Origin: Tenodera sinensis
Taxonomy: Eukaryota; Arthropoda; Insecta; Mantodea; Mantidae
Assembly (NCBI GenBank): GCA_030765045.1
Contig: CM060962.1
Coordinates: 93,902,412 to 93,966,411 of the forward strand
Length of the DNA: 64,000 bases
Direction of reading: 5' to 3'
Positions 23,931-35,609 of the stretch are shown piece after piece. The number at the start of each line of letters is the position of its first letter. The stretch's first letter is position 1. The position numbers were made by a program, and so were the translations under genes. The notes below the pieces were generated by a model that saw only the letters and a list, made by a program, of their open reading frames with translations, ran no database searches and was not told where the DNA came from.

Positions 23931-24745
23931 AGATCCCTTTCTGCAGCTCAATTACCATTCTGCTCTGCTGATGTGATTACTGTTGATTAAAACCTGCTGT
24001 ATAATCTCTGTTTCCCCATACTGGTGTTTCAAACAATAACACTCAGAATAACTATAGAAACAAACAGCTGCACTGAACTGAAGAATAAGATAGTTATGAC
24101 TTGGTGCATGCTAACCATGTGTAAAACATTAAGGCTAGAGATTTCTTCCGGGCTTAAAAGCCGTGGTCTGCTGGAGTTTTGAGGTCCAGACGTTTCGTCC
24201 ACACCTGCGGTGAACATCATTGGTGGCGTAGTCTGAGTCTTCTTGGTGAAGGTTTGGTTACAACAGAATCGTTTATGACTGGAGGTGCCGAATTTATATG
24301 TGTGCCTCTCACAGGGGATTGGCTGGGCTTGAGCGGGAGGTGTGTTTTAGATGGGTGGGACTTCTCTGCTCTGATTGCTGAATGGTTTACGGTATTTCTC
24401 TGCATTAGTGCTTCTTTTTTATGTTCGAGTATTGGATGCCGACTTCCGACTACTCATGTGTAAAACAGTTCACACCCTTACTGCTCCATTCACTTACCGC
24501 TCTGCTAATTCCTGCACTTAAGGTGCTTGAACCAATCAGATTCTCTGATGAGCTAGCTACCATGCATTGATGTACCTTCATAACTATCTTATTCTTCAGT
24601 TCTGTGTAGCTGTTTGTTTCTATAGTTATTCTGAGTGCTTATTGTTTGAAACAGCAGTATGGGGAAAAAGAAATTATACAGCAGGTTTTAACCTACAGTG
24701 ATTGCATCAGCAGAGCACAATGGTAATTGAGCTGCAGAAAGGGAC
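23931..24745. repeat. Large inverted repeat (about 168-bp arms)
   Basis: The arm 23931-24099 is the reverse complement of 24579-24745 with few differences; both include the unit around AACTATAGAAACAAACAGCT. The 479-bp spacer holds a separate insertion (24129-24454). Without that insertion the spacer would be only about 140 bp. It could be a foldback element or two oppositely inserted copies of one repeat. I see no coding sequence in the arms. Confidence 0.85.
24129..24454 (-). mobile_element. Penelope-like element 3' fragment, possibly hammerhead-bearing
   Basis: 326 bp flanked by CATGTGTAAAACA at 24116-24128 and 24455-24467, a 13-bp target duplication. On the minus strand near 24230-24190 it reads TGATGTTCACC, GCA, GGTGTGGACGAAACGTC. 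That is a stem-loop followed by CGAAACGTC, resembling the hammerhead-like motif known from Penelope-like elements. Two positions of the CTGATGA core deviate. It then continues with a GGCTTTTAAGCCCGG stretch, also familiar from these elements. Strongly 5'-truncated, with only a possible remnant of the protein C-terminus. Confidence 0.6.
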
Positions 24746-25299
24746 TTTTGATAACTTTAGGAATAGGAATGGTATCTCAGTACTGAGCACTGGAATACAT
24801 GGCATACCTACCCTCTGCTCCCCCTGTGAATCTAACAGGACTAATGGTATTTAAAGTTGCAGTGGCTACACATTATTTTTCAATATTTCTTGATAGTGAA
24901 CACCTGGAATATTAATGTGATAATAATGTTGTGAAATGCATAAGTTAGCAATTATTTGCCTATAAATTAAGATGTGATGGTATCAATTATGGAATGAAAT
25001 ACAGTAATTTTTCTTACAACCAATATTGATTATTGATTTCCTACTGAAGCTTGCTGTCTTGGATGTAGGTATCCAAGAAGGAAGTAGCATGGGTATAGAA
25101 CTAGAGGAGAAAAACAGATAAATAAATAAACAAATTTAAATAAGTATATAATTATCCTTTGATATTTCTCCTTTCAAACATTCAAGGAGTGTAGAAAGTA
25201 TAGTTTATTAATGTGCATAGGTCTTCTCCTCATTGACGTCATTTGTTCAGGCATTATATAGACAAAGTATACTACATTTAACAGAAACACACTACATAC

Positions 25300-25391
25300 C
25301 TCCTCCTCTGCTTCCTTTTCAATTGCTGTTAGAGACTCAGCATCAGCTAAATTATCCACAGCAATAGCCAAGAAAACATTCAAAAGGATAT
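25300..25391 (-). CDS. Ca-alpha1D: Cav1 calcium channel alpha-1 exon, end of IIS6 and start of II-III linker
   Basis: Encodes ILLNVFLAIAVDNLADAESL and TAIEKEAEEE (30 codons). The first two bases AT complete a tyrosine with the T left by the exon at 35610-35730, restoring the invariant GNYILLNVFLAIAVDNLA of Cav1/Cav2 S6 segments. This is the inner pore-lining end of IIS6, part of the activation gate. It is followed by the acidic start of the II-III loop. The donor is GTATGT. The acceptor AATAAAG has no polypyrimidine tract, which fits the U12-type intron proposed upstream. ADAESL and the glutamate run are close to insect Cav1 proteins. Confidence 0.95.
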
Positions 25392-28300
25392 CTTTATTCA
25401 TTAAGATGCAATATCTTCAAAGAACATTGGAGTAGTTTATATAATGTTCAAGGGTTAAATAGATCATTTTTGTTGATCACACTATCATGCCTTTATAAAA
25501 AACATGCAAAGGGAAAAACTAAAGCACTTTTGGCTTTTTAAACTGTCATGTACAAAGAAATTAATAATTAAACCACACAGAACTGACAAAATAAACATAC
25601 AAATAGAAACTGACTATGTAATGAAGCCAGAAAGTCTCTTCTCCAATGAGGTTAGTGCTTGTTTAGCATTTCATTAACAGCTTTGCATAATGTCTAATTT
25701 CCTGTTATTTAAAACACCAAAAAGAAATGTTTAAGGGGAGACTAAATGGTGAAAATTGCCAAAAAATGATATTTTGGTTCCTTTGTACAGTCTTTGGACT
25801 CTCTCATTTTATCATTGTAGGCACAATATATTATTAAAAATGTTGTTGCATCTGTCCTTTTGTATCGTAAATAAAATTATGCATCACTTCTCAAGAAAAA
25901 TCATAACTACCATACACTTTTGATTAGAGTGGCAAACTTGAGCCAATTTTTAGGGGACATTTAGCTCTACAGATTGGTACTTCTGTTATGTATGGTTGCC
26001 TCTGAGTCAAGACATGTGGTTTCTTTCTTTGCAAGTTTGTTTTCTCCATTTTTTTGCTTTGAAAAACTTTTTCTGTGAATTACATTGTATAGTTTAAGTT
26101 ATCCATTTCCTCAGAATCTATTAAATATGGCTGCATTAAATTTTAGGACAGTAAGAGCTACCTTTAATTGTTATTTGGTTCTATTAACATGGTTGCTTAT
26201 TTAAAAACGATCAAATATGTTAATCAAAAGATGTTATAATTAGGAAAATAATCCTAATTTCCTTAATAAATACATTTATTTGGTAAAAGTACATCAATGA
26301 ACTAAAAAAGACATCCTTCGCCATACTGTAAAAATTATTTCAGTCAGATATCTTAATGGTTTGAGATAATGGATTAAGAATTTAGCAGATTTAACATTGT
26401 TGGGATAGAGCTTTTGATCTCTCCTTCTTACCACTTGTGCATTTCACTGTATCACATTACCTTCGATGCTGTTCTCCTACATTACCATACCAATTTACTT
26501 TTGTGTTTACCAAACTTAAACAGTAATTTTAAATACTAAATGCCTGTTGGACATCCAGCATCAGCAATACAATCTCCTATAAATAGTAAAAGAAGGAGCC
26601 ATATGTTTAGCCATTGGCTAGCCTGGAAAAAATAATTGTGAAAACTACAATACAGGCCTTTTATGATATATATTAAACTAGGACAACAAAAACACAGTCC
26701 TGTTGCCATCTTCAACAACACCACCACCATTTGAAAGCTCAAGATAAAGTGTGAGAGCAGTGGGGAAGAAAGTAAAATTATGTATAAAAGTTTTGGATTA
26801 ATATACTGTTATAAAGATACTCAGCTGGATATATAGATAATGGTAGTTTAGTCTAGTTGTATTAAATTATTAGTTTATTGTAATGCTATGTCATAAGTCT
26901 TATTGTACTTCATACATCTGCCTGCCTGGATTTCACCCCACATCCTAATCACATCATGAAACTCAATATGGATGGATCATAGGCAGTGCCTTTTTTTTCC
27001 AATAGGCCATGGTACACCTCAGGTTAGGATAGCATATTTTTAAGGGTGGAGTTAAGCTTTACATTTCATTTTTATTTTTAAAAACCTGGTGATTTTTTTA
27101 TTTAAATATTTCAGCAATGATATAGAATATTTCTAGAGTTGGAATGGAAGTGTGCCAGCAAGAGAAGGGAAGGGTAAAGCAGGTATAATATGCCTGCACT
27201 GTGACACTACAGGTGAAGTTGCACCTGTGCATTCTAAGAGCTTAGCATGTCTTACTAGGTGCCAAATCAGTTTAGTTTTTAATCAGATGCATCGGTAAAC
27301 ATCTTTCTATATCTTTCATTTCTATTTATTTACATAATGGATGAAGTGTGACGCAAACGCTCCTCTCCGTCGAAGACGTCGCCTTTAAGACCTATAAGAT
27401 CTTGTGTTTGGTGTCCGGACTAGCTCTAGCAAGAGGTCCTAATCTCAGGGTATGCGTGAGTTATGGTAGGAATGGAACCAAACGAAGAATTAACCAACAT
27501 ATCACTTTATTTGTAAATTTCCAGATTTGTAGAGAACTGCCGACGATATTTAAATAGAATGTAACTTTGTAACTTCAACTACAATGTTATAACACTTTAA
27601 CTTTGTCACCCTTTAGCAACCGCCGAATTATGTATACGCGCTAGCTTACGTACAACTCCCAAGTTGCACGTGTACTCTCGGGTCGATTCAAGACGAGTGT
27701 GTATTGCGTTGCATTTGTTTTTGTGCGAGCAACACGAAGGTAGCGATTTCCATTGGCTAACTTTAGAGCACGTCATGGTAAGATAGGAATCAGCCCGCTA
27801 AATCACTAAGGCTGAGTACAAACAACAATTGTAACCTTATCACTCATTTAAATCTGCCTAGACTTCCATTCTTGAGACTTTAACATATTCAGCTTTATTA
27901 CGTTTTCCCCTTAACTATTGACTAGAATCTCCTTTTGTTTCTTTCCATTATCAAATATATATATTGACATTATAATTTCGGTTTCAAGTGTATACTGTGA
28001 ATCATATAAATTATAATGTACATGAATAGTAGGAGTATATAAATACAAATGCAGGATATAGGTGCACTTTTGGCACAAAGAGTACCTAAATGTCATCCAT
28101 AATTTATGTCAAGTTAAAGTGAAGTGAAACATCATTGGTGAAAGATATATTGTGTGCAATGAGCAATCTGCATTAACATATTTTATTACCATTACATTTA
28201 TTTTATTAACTCATTCACTCACTCACTCATTTATTTTATTTTTTTGAGCCTTGGGCAAATATAGAAAATATCTTAATGGAACAAAATGCAGATAATTAGT

Positions 28301-28569
28301 TGAGAAACAAAACAAAACCTAACTGGGACCATTCAAAGCACTAGATTCCAGGGCTCAAAATGAAGTTTGAGACTAGTAGATATTTATGTTTATAATGCAT
28401 TTTTGTTCTATCTAACTGTGTGTCTTCTGGATTGACATTTAGTAAGTTCCTGACTACATCCAAAAAGATGCTGAAGAAAAACATGTTACATGCTTTCGCA
28501 TTTAGGAACACTTGAAACTGCAACCATGGCATTATTTTGGCAATTTCTGCAGTGTTGAAATTTATCTTT
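25392..28569 (-). other. Intron sequence, left part of the 10.2-kb U12-type intron
   Basis: No genes recognised. A region of different composition at about 27345-27830 is GC-richer than its surroundings and could be an old LTR or another insertion, but I could not define its ends. The rest is AT-rich with short meaningless frames. Confidence 0.45.
25400..25408 (-). promoter_or_regulatory. Candidate U12-type branch site
   Basis: On the minus strand CATCTTAAT, against the U12 branch consensus TTCCTTRAY: the last six positions match. The branch adenosine at 25401 lies 10 bases before the exon, the short spacing known for U12-type introns. Confidence 0.65.
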
Positions 28570-28817
28570 TGAAAGCTTGTAGTTGTTGTGTTTAACGCCC
28601 GCTTTTACTACATGCGGCACCACAGGTGGTGACACTGATGATACATGGAATGAAGATGGAGCATCGGTGGAATGAGATGATGGGGGAAACCACAGAACCC
28701 TGAGGAAACATGCCCCAGCGCCGCTTCGTCCACCACAAATCCCACATACGGTTGCCTGGGATCGAACCCGGGCCGCTTTGGTGAGAAGCCAATGGTCTAA
28801 CCACTCAGCTATGGCAC
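28570..28817 (-). mobile_element. tRNA-derived SINE (family S4)
   Basis: The minus strand starts with a tRNA-like head: GCCATAGCTGAGTGGTTAGA (A-box region) and GGGTTCGATCCC (B box). It continues for about 170 bp and ends GTTAAACACAACAACTACAA, a tail resembling the AAC-type tails of the LINEs in this window. It is not a tRNA gene: it lacks a foldable acceptor stem and continues well beyond the T arm. The ends are approximate; no convincing target duplication. Confidence 0.7.
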
Positions 28818-30519
28818 ATCCATTTTTGACAGCTGTGGTACTCTCACAGAACTTCTGGAAGTAACAGAAAAAGATATTGAGGAATTTGAGGGAAAAACAA
28901 AATAGATGCCCATAACCAAGAACAGCCAATTTGATACCTAGAGAAAGAGAAAGAAAAGTGTGTTTTGGATGACCTCTATGTTAGACAGGACAAGAAGTAT
29001 CAATGTATGTAGCATGGAACTCAAGAATAATGTGCCTAAAATCATTCTGGAGTGACTAAAAAGGAATTTATAAACAGATGTTTAGCACACATACCATACT
29101 GTGAAAGTTAAGAATACTCACTAGAGATACCAGATGTACAGGATCATACAATACTGCTGTTGAATTGTTATTCAACTAATTTGGAAGATTTCTTTCTCAA
29201 TGAATGCCTTCACTTGCATGCTGATCTTATGCTACTTATGATCTTATGGGGATAGCATGAGCACAGCAGTGGAACTGAAATAATTTTATTGGGCACAAAG
29301 GTCTCCAAATTGTGTATCCAAATGTGGACATAAATCTGTGCATGTTTCTATGCACAACTACTACTAATGTCTCTGGCAAATGCTCTTTCTCAATACTGAA
29401 GTATGTTAAGAACTATGAATGAATGAGGATATTCTGAATTACATAGCTCTTCTCACTATTGAATCTTACCTTATCTGGGAACTTCTTTTCGAAGTCATCA
29501 TTAACAACTTTACAGCTCAGAGGCAAAGAACAGTTAAAAGTTTAAGCCCAAAAGAGGTGACATTCTACTAGTGCACAGGTAAGTTATAGTCAGTGCTTTT
29601 TTTTCTAGCGATATGCAATGGTACACCATACTGTCACCTTTTTCACCCACTTGCTTAGTTTTTACTTATGGACTACAATTCAGTTCTAAAATTGACTGAA
29701 AAAATGTCTGGTGAGATCAGCATGTCACTAATGCTAGGTAAACCCTGTGGTAATTAAGCCAATACTAACCACTCTTAATGTTCAGCATACTTGTTCCTTT
29801 AAATTTTGACTGCACTGTTAAATGCAATTGCTCCAATAATCAGTTGTTACTTGTCCATTCTTGAGCTGCTTGGTGCTTGCAAGTTGATTTGTTACAAAAA
29901 CAAAACAAACTATAAATCCTTCTTTCACATAAGCCCACACATTGGCTGAGTTTTACATCCATGACCACATTGCTGCACTGGATGCCCATAACCACAGATA
30001 GAGGAATAATTGTTTTAAGAGGAGTTTGTACAAGAGTAGAGAAAGTCATGTGAGTGAACACTTTCAGCCTGACTGAAAGTTTGGCAGTAGCATCATTAAA
30101 TAACTGTGAAATGAAGTTGCTAGCTGTATTAAGTAATAATATTAGTGAGTCGCCAAGCAACAGCCCCATGTCAGTAGATTTACTGGCATGTAAAAGAACT
30201 CCTGTGGGATGAAATTCTGGCACACCGGCAGTGCTGATATGATCCTCACAATTCACAGCATACTTAATAAATAAAGTATTGAAAAATAGTGAGAAGCCAT
30301 GAATAAAATCAATAGTTTACTACACAAACAAAATAATAGAACTAGTGATAGAAAGTAAAGATTTGTCTGTAAAGCTGTCTGATGGTTTAATCCAAAGTGA
30401 ATATTCAGTTTCATATCCCATGCATTCCGAAAATACAGTTTTGAATACCACATGGTCTGAAGATAAACACACTTAGAAGTCACCTTATTTGCCTAAAGAA
30501 TTGCCCGACTGATGAACAC
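28818..30519. other. Intron stretch without a recognised gene
   Basis: Contains a 138-codon minus frame (29840-30256) with no recognisable domain. A short reversed match to the dispersed repeat lies near 30026-30060, so part is probably repeat-derived. Confidence 0.4.
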
Positions 30520-30865
30520 TGTAAGAAAAATCTGATGTGTTGCACTCCCATAACTTTCTCTATTCTCGTACTAACCATTCTTCAAACTCTTATTCCTATA
30601 TCTTCTTCATGTTAGTCAAGATAAACATTTACAGAAATTATCTTATTGCTTATTTCCTTGTAAGTGCAAGGGGAATAAGGGAATAAAGAAGGCTTTGAGT
30701 GATAGTCAAATCTTCTAAAGCTTTGAGATTCCGTTCTCATTGCATGGCTAAGATATAAAAAAATGAATAACGATCTTCCATTTGGCAAAAGTTTAAATAT
30801 TCTAAAACTCACACAAATAACAAGGAATATCTTCGAAATAGTTCACTCTACCAAAAAAAAAAAAA
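30520..30865 (+). repeat. Dispersed repeat copy 2
   Basis: Counterpart of 20115-20445, sharing CTGATGTGTTGCACTC and the end GTTCACTCTACC, here followed by a run of about 20 A. Scattered substitutions and small indels show that the copies are old. Confidence 0.7.
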
Positions 30866-31263
30866 AAAAAAAGATAGGTTTATTTAGACATAAATTGTAT
30901 GTTTTAACGAGATCTAAATTTTTGGCACAATAAGATATGGTCCATCTCTTACAGTTTACGAGTTATTCAAAAGTCATCAAGAGTAAACAGGTCTACATTG
31001 GCTATAGCTAGAAAATTCAAAATATACATTCCACTTGTCATAAAAATATCTTAGACATATGGCACGTTAATCAAAATCTTTAGAGCCATTTTCAAGAAAA
31101 TAAAAATTTTTGAAAAATTGTCCATGTAAAGGGTAGTTTAGGGTGGAGGAATTTTCTTCAAAATCTTCACTTTGCATCCTTAACAGATATTAAAGTCAAA
31201 TACCAACTTTGGTTTTTAAACAACTTCGTTTTTGAGTTATGCTGTCTGCACATTCACATTCAC

Positions 31264-31316
31264 ATGCACCCACACCCACACCCACACCCACGCCCCCGCC
31301 CCCGCCCCCACCTGAA
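31264..31316. repeat. Short CACCCA/CGCCCC minisatellite
   Basis: About 50 bp of hexamer-like repeats changing from CACCCA to CCCCGC units. Simple-sequence DNA; the open frame through it is an artefact. Confidence 0.9.
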
Positions 31317-31479
31317 CACCCATATGGACCTTTTTCTAAAAATGCTTTTTTTTGGATTCAGGGGGCCACAAAACATATATTTTCAGGGAAATCTTCACAT
31401 TGAATTTTTGTGTGAAATGCAATACTTCTACTTACTTTATGTAGTAGAGAAAGTGAAAAGGACTCTTCTTTGAAATAAA

Positions 31480-31860
31480 GTACTGGGATGTGAAGCATGT
31501 AGAAGTATTGCAAAACCTTGGAGTGCATAAAGAAATGGGCATGCAAATTTTAAAGATATAGGCAAATTCTGAAATTTGCTACTTTGGTAATACCTGCAAA
31601 TGGCAGCTCATGTCATTGCAGAAAAAGATTTTTGATCATGAAAGTACATTTCATTTAGCTGTGCAAAAAAATAAAAACATACCAAAAAAGAACTGCTGGA
31701 GAATATGTTCTTGAAGTCACTATCTCATGAGAAAGATGTCACTGCTAAAGTGTTTCGCACAGCCCAAAAGGTGGTTAAAAACAACCAGTCATTTAACACT
31801 TGAAGAAGAAATCAATTTGTAGGTATTGAGTGAAATTGATTTGGGACATATGCTTAATTC
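31480..31860 (+). pseudogene. Degraded hAT transposase fragment (KIAA1586/ZMYM-like)
   Basis: Broken frames on the + strand read LGCEACRSIAKPWSA, then AHVIAEKDF, PKKELLENMFLKSLSHEKD, VTAKVFRTAQKVVKNNQSFN and finally IDLGHMLNST. The order and motifs (the kAKnnqsft...eLq...g.dlG pattern) resemble the region before the catalytic domain in hAT-derived KIAA1586-like proteins. Several stops interrupt it. No terminal inverted repeats were identified, and it ends before any DDE motif. Confidence 0.55.
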
Positions 31861-32827
31861 TACTAATTGAAGCAGTATCCTTTGGTACTGTCTTACAATG
31901 GTGAAGACAAAGATACAAGCTTGAAAGTTGGGCATATTTGAGGCTGTCTTTGCTTACCGTCCTCAAAGTTTCTTCTACTTCTTGCTTGCCATAGCTAGCT
32001 GGATCTTTAGTTAGTTTCAAAAATTAGAGAATTTTCTCAGGGTCTTTGATGATCAGGAGACCAGTGGACATAGAATCCTTGGTAAAGAATTTAATACAAA
32101 TCTCAGGTGGTTTGTTCTGATGCAGATTAACAATAAGTTTATGCTTCTTGAATTAAGGTAAGGATTGCAATGAATGTTGAACACAAGAATACTGTCACTG
32201 TTTAGGAGCCTCTATCATGGGACTACTGACCCTCAGGATATCTTGAACTTATATTGGTTAGGTGTTAACTTTACAACATATTTTACTCATTCTCATTATA
32301 CACTGTTTTAGCACCATATCATATTCTAAAATATGTGGTGGTGTGTACAATTTCACACTGCTTACTTTGCTGCATATTTACCCACATATTTCCCAGATGA
32401 ATTCTAGTACATAGATTACAAGCTCATACAATGATTCACTATACAGGAGAAGACAAAAAGTCATGTTGAAACCTAGTATTTATATTATTTCTTTGCAAAT
32501 TCTCTCTGCCTTCTAATTGGGGTGGATGTTACACCTCTCACTGATCTCTAATTCAAGTAATTTCACATAATGTTTTAAATGACAAACCTAGTTCATCATA
32601 TCATACTATATTGATATCAAGAAAGATGCATTTCTGCAAGGCTTGCAGATTTCTTCATGGTTGTGAGGAAAAACCAAAGAATTTTCCCATTCATGAACAT
32701 CTAAGAGATGTAACAACTCTGGGTCGTAAGATTACACTTACTGCTCAGTTTGTACACATTCTAAGGTTTGAAACTTTGCCTTGTATAACAGCACTGCTGT
32801 GTTATGATAAAAAATACTCCATGAACA
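31861..32827. other. Intron stretch without recognised genes
   Basis: No coding sequence or repeat identified; possibly further decayed hAT sequence at the left end. Confidence 0.35.
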
Positions 32828-33004
32828 TTATTATTTATTTGTGCCAACAAGCTTACTGCTGGTGTTTTTAAACACACAAGTCATGTGTGGGCAATATTTA
32901 AGAGATGGAATTAAGACTGAAAAATTAAATGCCATAACCAGGATTTGAACCATGGATCTTCCACTTATTGAGCAGCTGTTTTAACCACTAAGCTACCATG
33001 GCCA
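32828..33004 (-). mobile_element. tRNA-derived SINE (family S2)
   Basis: The minus strand starts GGTAGCTTAGTGGTTAAAAC (A-box region), then GGTTCAAATCC (B box), then a body with GGCATTTAATTTTTCAG. It ends ACACCAGCAGTAAGC, TTGTTGGC and an AATAAT-rich tail. The head and body match the + strand SINE at 42452-42585. The 3' end is the sequence found twice, head to head, in the hairpin at 39889-40000. Confidence 0.75.
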
Positions 33005-34150
33005 ACTTGCCAGTACAACATTAAATTCCCCTTACTTATTCATATTGTTTGAAATTTCTTTGTGTGTATTCAATATGTTTGTTATATAAATAAAACAAAA
33101 TATATTCTTATTGTGAATGTAGCAGTACGTAGTTTCCAAGTTCATACTTAATAAAATAATCCTTATAAACATTAATAAGTTGGTTGTAAAGTACATTATG
33201 TATTATAAAGAGGTGAAAATAAATAAAAAAATAATAAATGCACAAATAAAAAGCAACAAAAACAATAAATCACAAAAATAACAAAATTTCATGTCTTAGT
33301 TTCTCGCTCACGTGGGAAAGTTAATCAGCACCTATCGGCTTTTGAAAAAACTCAAACCCCAAACTTGCACTAGTTAAACTATGCTATTTGTTTCTTTTCA
33401 CATTCAATGAGACAGTACCAGGAAGGAGAATTCAATGATTAATTCAGTTGCTGTGCTAACCAATTAGTATTGCCAATAAATAGAAAAAACAGTTTTGTGC
33501 ATCTATCGAGTTTTGAAAAAACGCTCCTCAATTGTAATCTCATCTAGTGAATGAGAAAGAGAATTTTCACAAATGAATCTTATTATGATTGTCTTCAAAA
33601 TCTTCCTTGCTCATCAGAACAAATGCTCTATTGATGTTCATCATAATTGCAGGGCCTTCTCTCATCAAACTTACCCCAAACAAATACACGAAACAAATGC
33701 CATCCTGACAGACACCATCAGCAAGAGATCTAGAGAAACTGAGCTAAATATGGAGCCTACTTTAGTGGTGAGTACCAGAACCTTTTTTCCTGTTTATTGT
33801 TGCCAACAGTTTAGAGAGGCAGCAGGTACACAAGTGCCTGTGGGCAGGAACCAAAAACTGTACTGTCTGGTTATAGGCATATTGAATATTCTTTTAGATA
33901 AATGAAATTAGATGATACTGTGCTCCATAATGTGCCCTTCTCATGAATTTCATGAAATTTCCTTGTTGTTAATATTGCTGTGTTACTATTGGAAGAAGTT
34001 GAGAATTATAAATTCCTTGCTGTATGATATATATATTTTTTTTTGTCATATATAAATCATGTGTCCCATTTAAGGTAAAGACGGCAGAAATTTCAATGTC
34101 AGATTTAAAACTGTTTTAAAAATATTGTGTTATCATATACATCATGCACA
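33005..34150. other. Intron stretch without recognised genes
   Basis: AT-rich. A 110-codon frame at 33573-33905 (+) has no recognisable domain. Nothing else supported. Confidence 0.4.
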
Positions 34151-34151
34151 T

Positions 34152-35330
34152 ATGAGGGTCATACTGAAAATTATGAACAACTCATTGTTAAAGTACAAAT
34201 CACAGCAATGTAACAAAAACGGCTTTATGATCATAATCTACAGACTTTATATCACATGTTGCTATATTGTGACTTCATAAGCTTCTATCATGTGACCACA
34301 GGCAGTATTTCCAAAATTGCAGACATTAATAGTGTGACACTGGGCCGTTCAACAATATATGAGGGATGACCGGGTGACCTTGGATACAGGAAGCAACTGT
34401 GTGTACATGACAATAAACAATGCTGCCGGCAAAACATAAAGGAAGTCCAGGGCTACAGGGCACCTGGTGACTCTGGTGACTGTGTGAATGAGATCAAACA
34501 GCGTGATAACACTGTAGTGTCCAGCAATCTCTAGAATCTTCTTTGCTGAGTCATGTACACCTGCATGTGAAAGTAACCCGAAGGAGGTTATGTCATGCTG
34601 ACTCCGGTGTAAATAGGACAGACAGTGAGCAGTCAGCCAGTTTTCAAAGTTGGAGTTTAGCTTTTGGTGTCAGAGTAGTTGTTGTTGTTTACAGTTAGTT
34701 TTAGTTACGAGAGTGCATCAGCCAGCCTGTCAGCCAGTGTGTATGTGTCGACAAGTGATTGTGTAATAATAGTAAAGATATAAGAGACAATGAAACTGGA
34801 GAAAGACATTGAAAGACCGAGAAAGATTATTGGAAGAACAATTGTGATTTTTAATAGTAGAGAAGACAAACTGTGTTAGTAACAAAAAGGAAATTGTGCA
34901 TTTGTAGTAAGATTTAGAGGAAATAAAGGGTTGGAAAAAGAAACGGACTTTGCATTTTGCACATTTTTATACTATATTTTGTTTCAAAAGCATGCTGTCA
35001 TTGTATTCCTTGTTAAAGAGGATAAATCTCAGACTTCAACATACCCATAGAGATGTCTGCATAACACCAGCAATGTTAGGAGATGGGTAAAACATTTTAA
35101 GGATGGGAACACGAGTATTCAACATGAACCTGGTAGCAGTAGCTTTTGAACTGCCTTATCAGATTGCAACAAGGAAAAAATTGGTGAGCTCATTGTGGAA
35201 GAAAGGCATGTCACTGTGGGTCTCCATTTATTGACCAAAGACCAAAAACTTCAGAAAAGAACCATCATCCAAAACCTTCAGAGATTTCAAATTGATGGTG
35301 ATGCTAAAAGACAATAGAGGATATTCAAAA
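34152..35330 (+). pseudogene. mariner-like transposon relic, interrupted
   Basis: The left part starts GAGGGTCATACTGAAAATTATGA, like mariner terminal repeats. From about 35073 the + strand reads VRRWVKHFKDGNTSIQHEPG and, after a stop, KEKIGELIVEERHVTVG. This is the second helix-turn-helix of mariner/SETMAR-type transposases. After an apparent deletion LLTKDQKLQKRTIIQNLQRF follows. The catalytic DD(D/E) region is absent. About 34340-34990 is unrelated sequence, perhaps an LTR inserted from about 34513 to 34963, but I found no target duplication for it. Confidence 0.55.
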
Positions 35331-35600
35331 GGAGTGCATTAGTATCTTTGAGCTGCTGGAATGGAGTTCTAATGTAAAGGTATTTTCAAACTTGAAGTAA
35401 AATGGGGAAAATGGGTGCAAAGAAATGAAGATGATGTTGAAAAATACAGAAAAGTCTGCAAGTTAAGATAATATACTTGATTTGTTTAAAAAATAAAGAT
35501 AAAGGCTTAAAAACTGTTGCTCATGATTTTCAGTAGAACTCTTGTATATTTTTCCCTTTCTATATAGACCCCATAAATTTAAACTGCAAAAGCTGATATA

Positions 35601-35609
35601 AAAGGATAC
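35601..35609 (-). promoter_or_regulatory. Ca-alpha1D: U12-type 5' splice site (GTATCCTTT)
   Basis: The first nine intron bases after the exon at 35610-35730 are GTATCCTTT, an exact match to the U12-type consensus RTATCCTTT and a poor U2-type donor. Using it restores the invariant GNYILLN peptide with the next exon. Confidence 0.85.

Noticed and set aside
29840..30256. 138-codon minus-strand open frame as a gene
   Set aside because: No recognisable domain; part of it matches a dispersed repeat in reverse.
34513..34963. Solo LTR within the mariner relic
   Set aside because: It has a TGTAGTGTCC start and an AATAAA-containing end, but no matching target duplication or second copy was seen, so it is only mentioned in the mariner entry.
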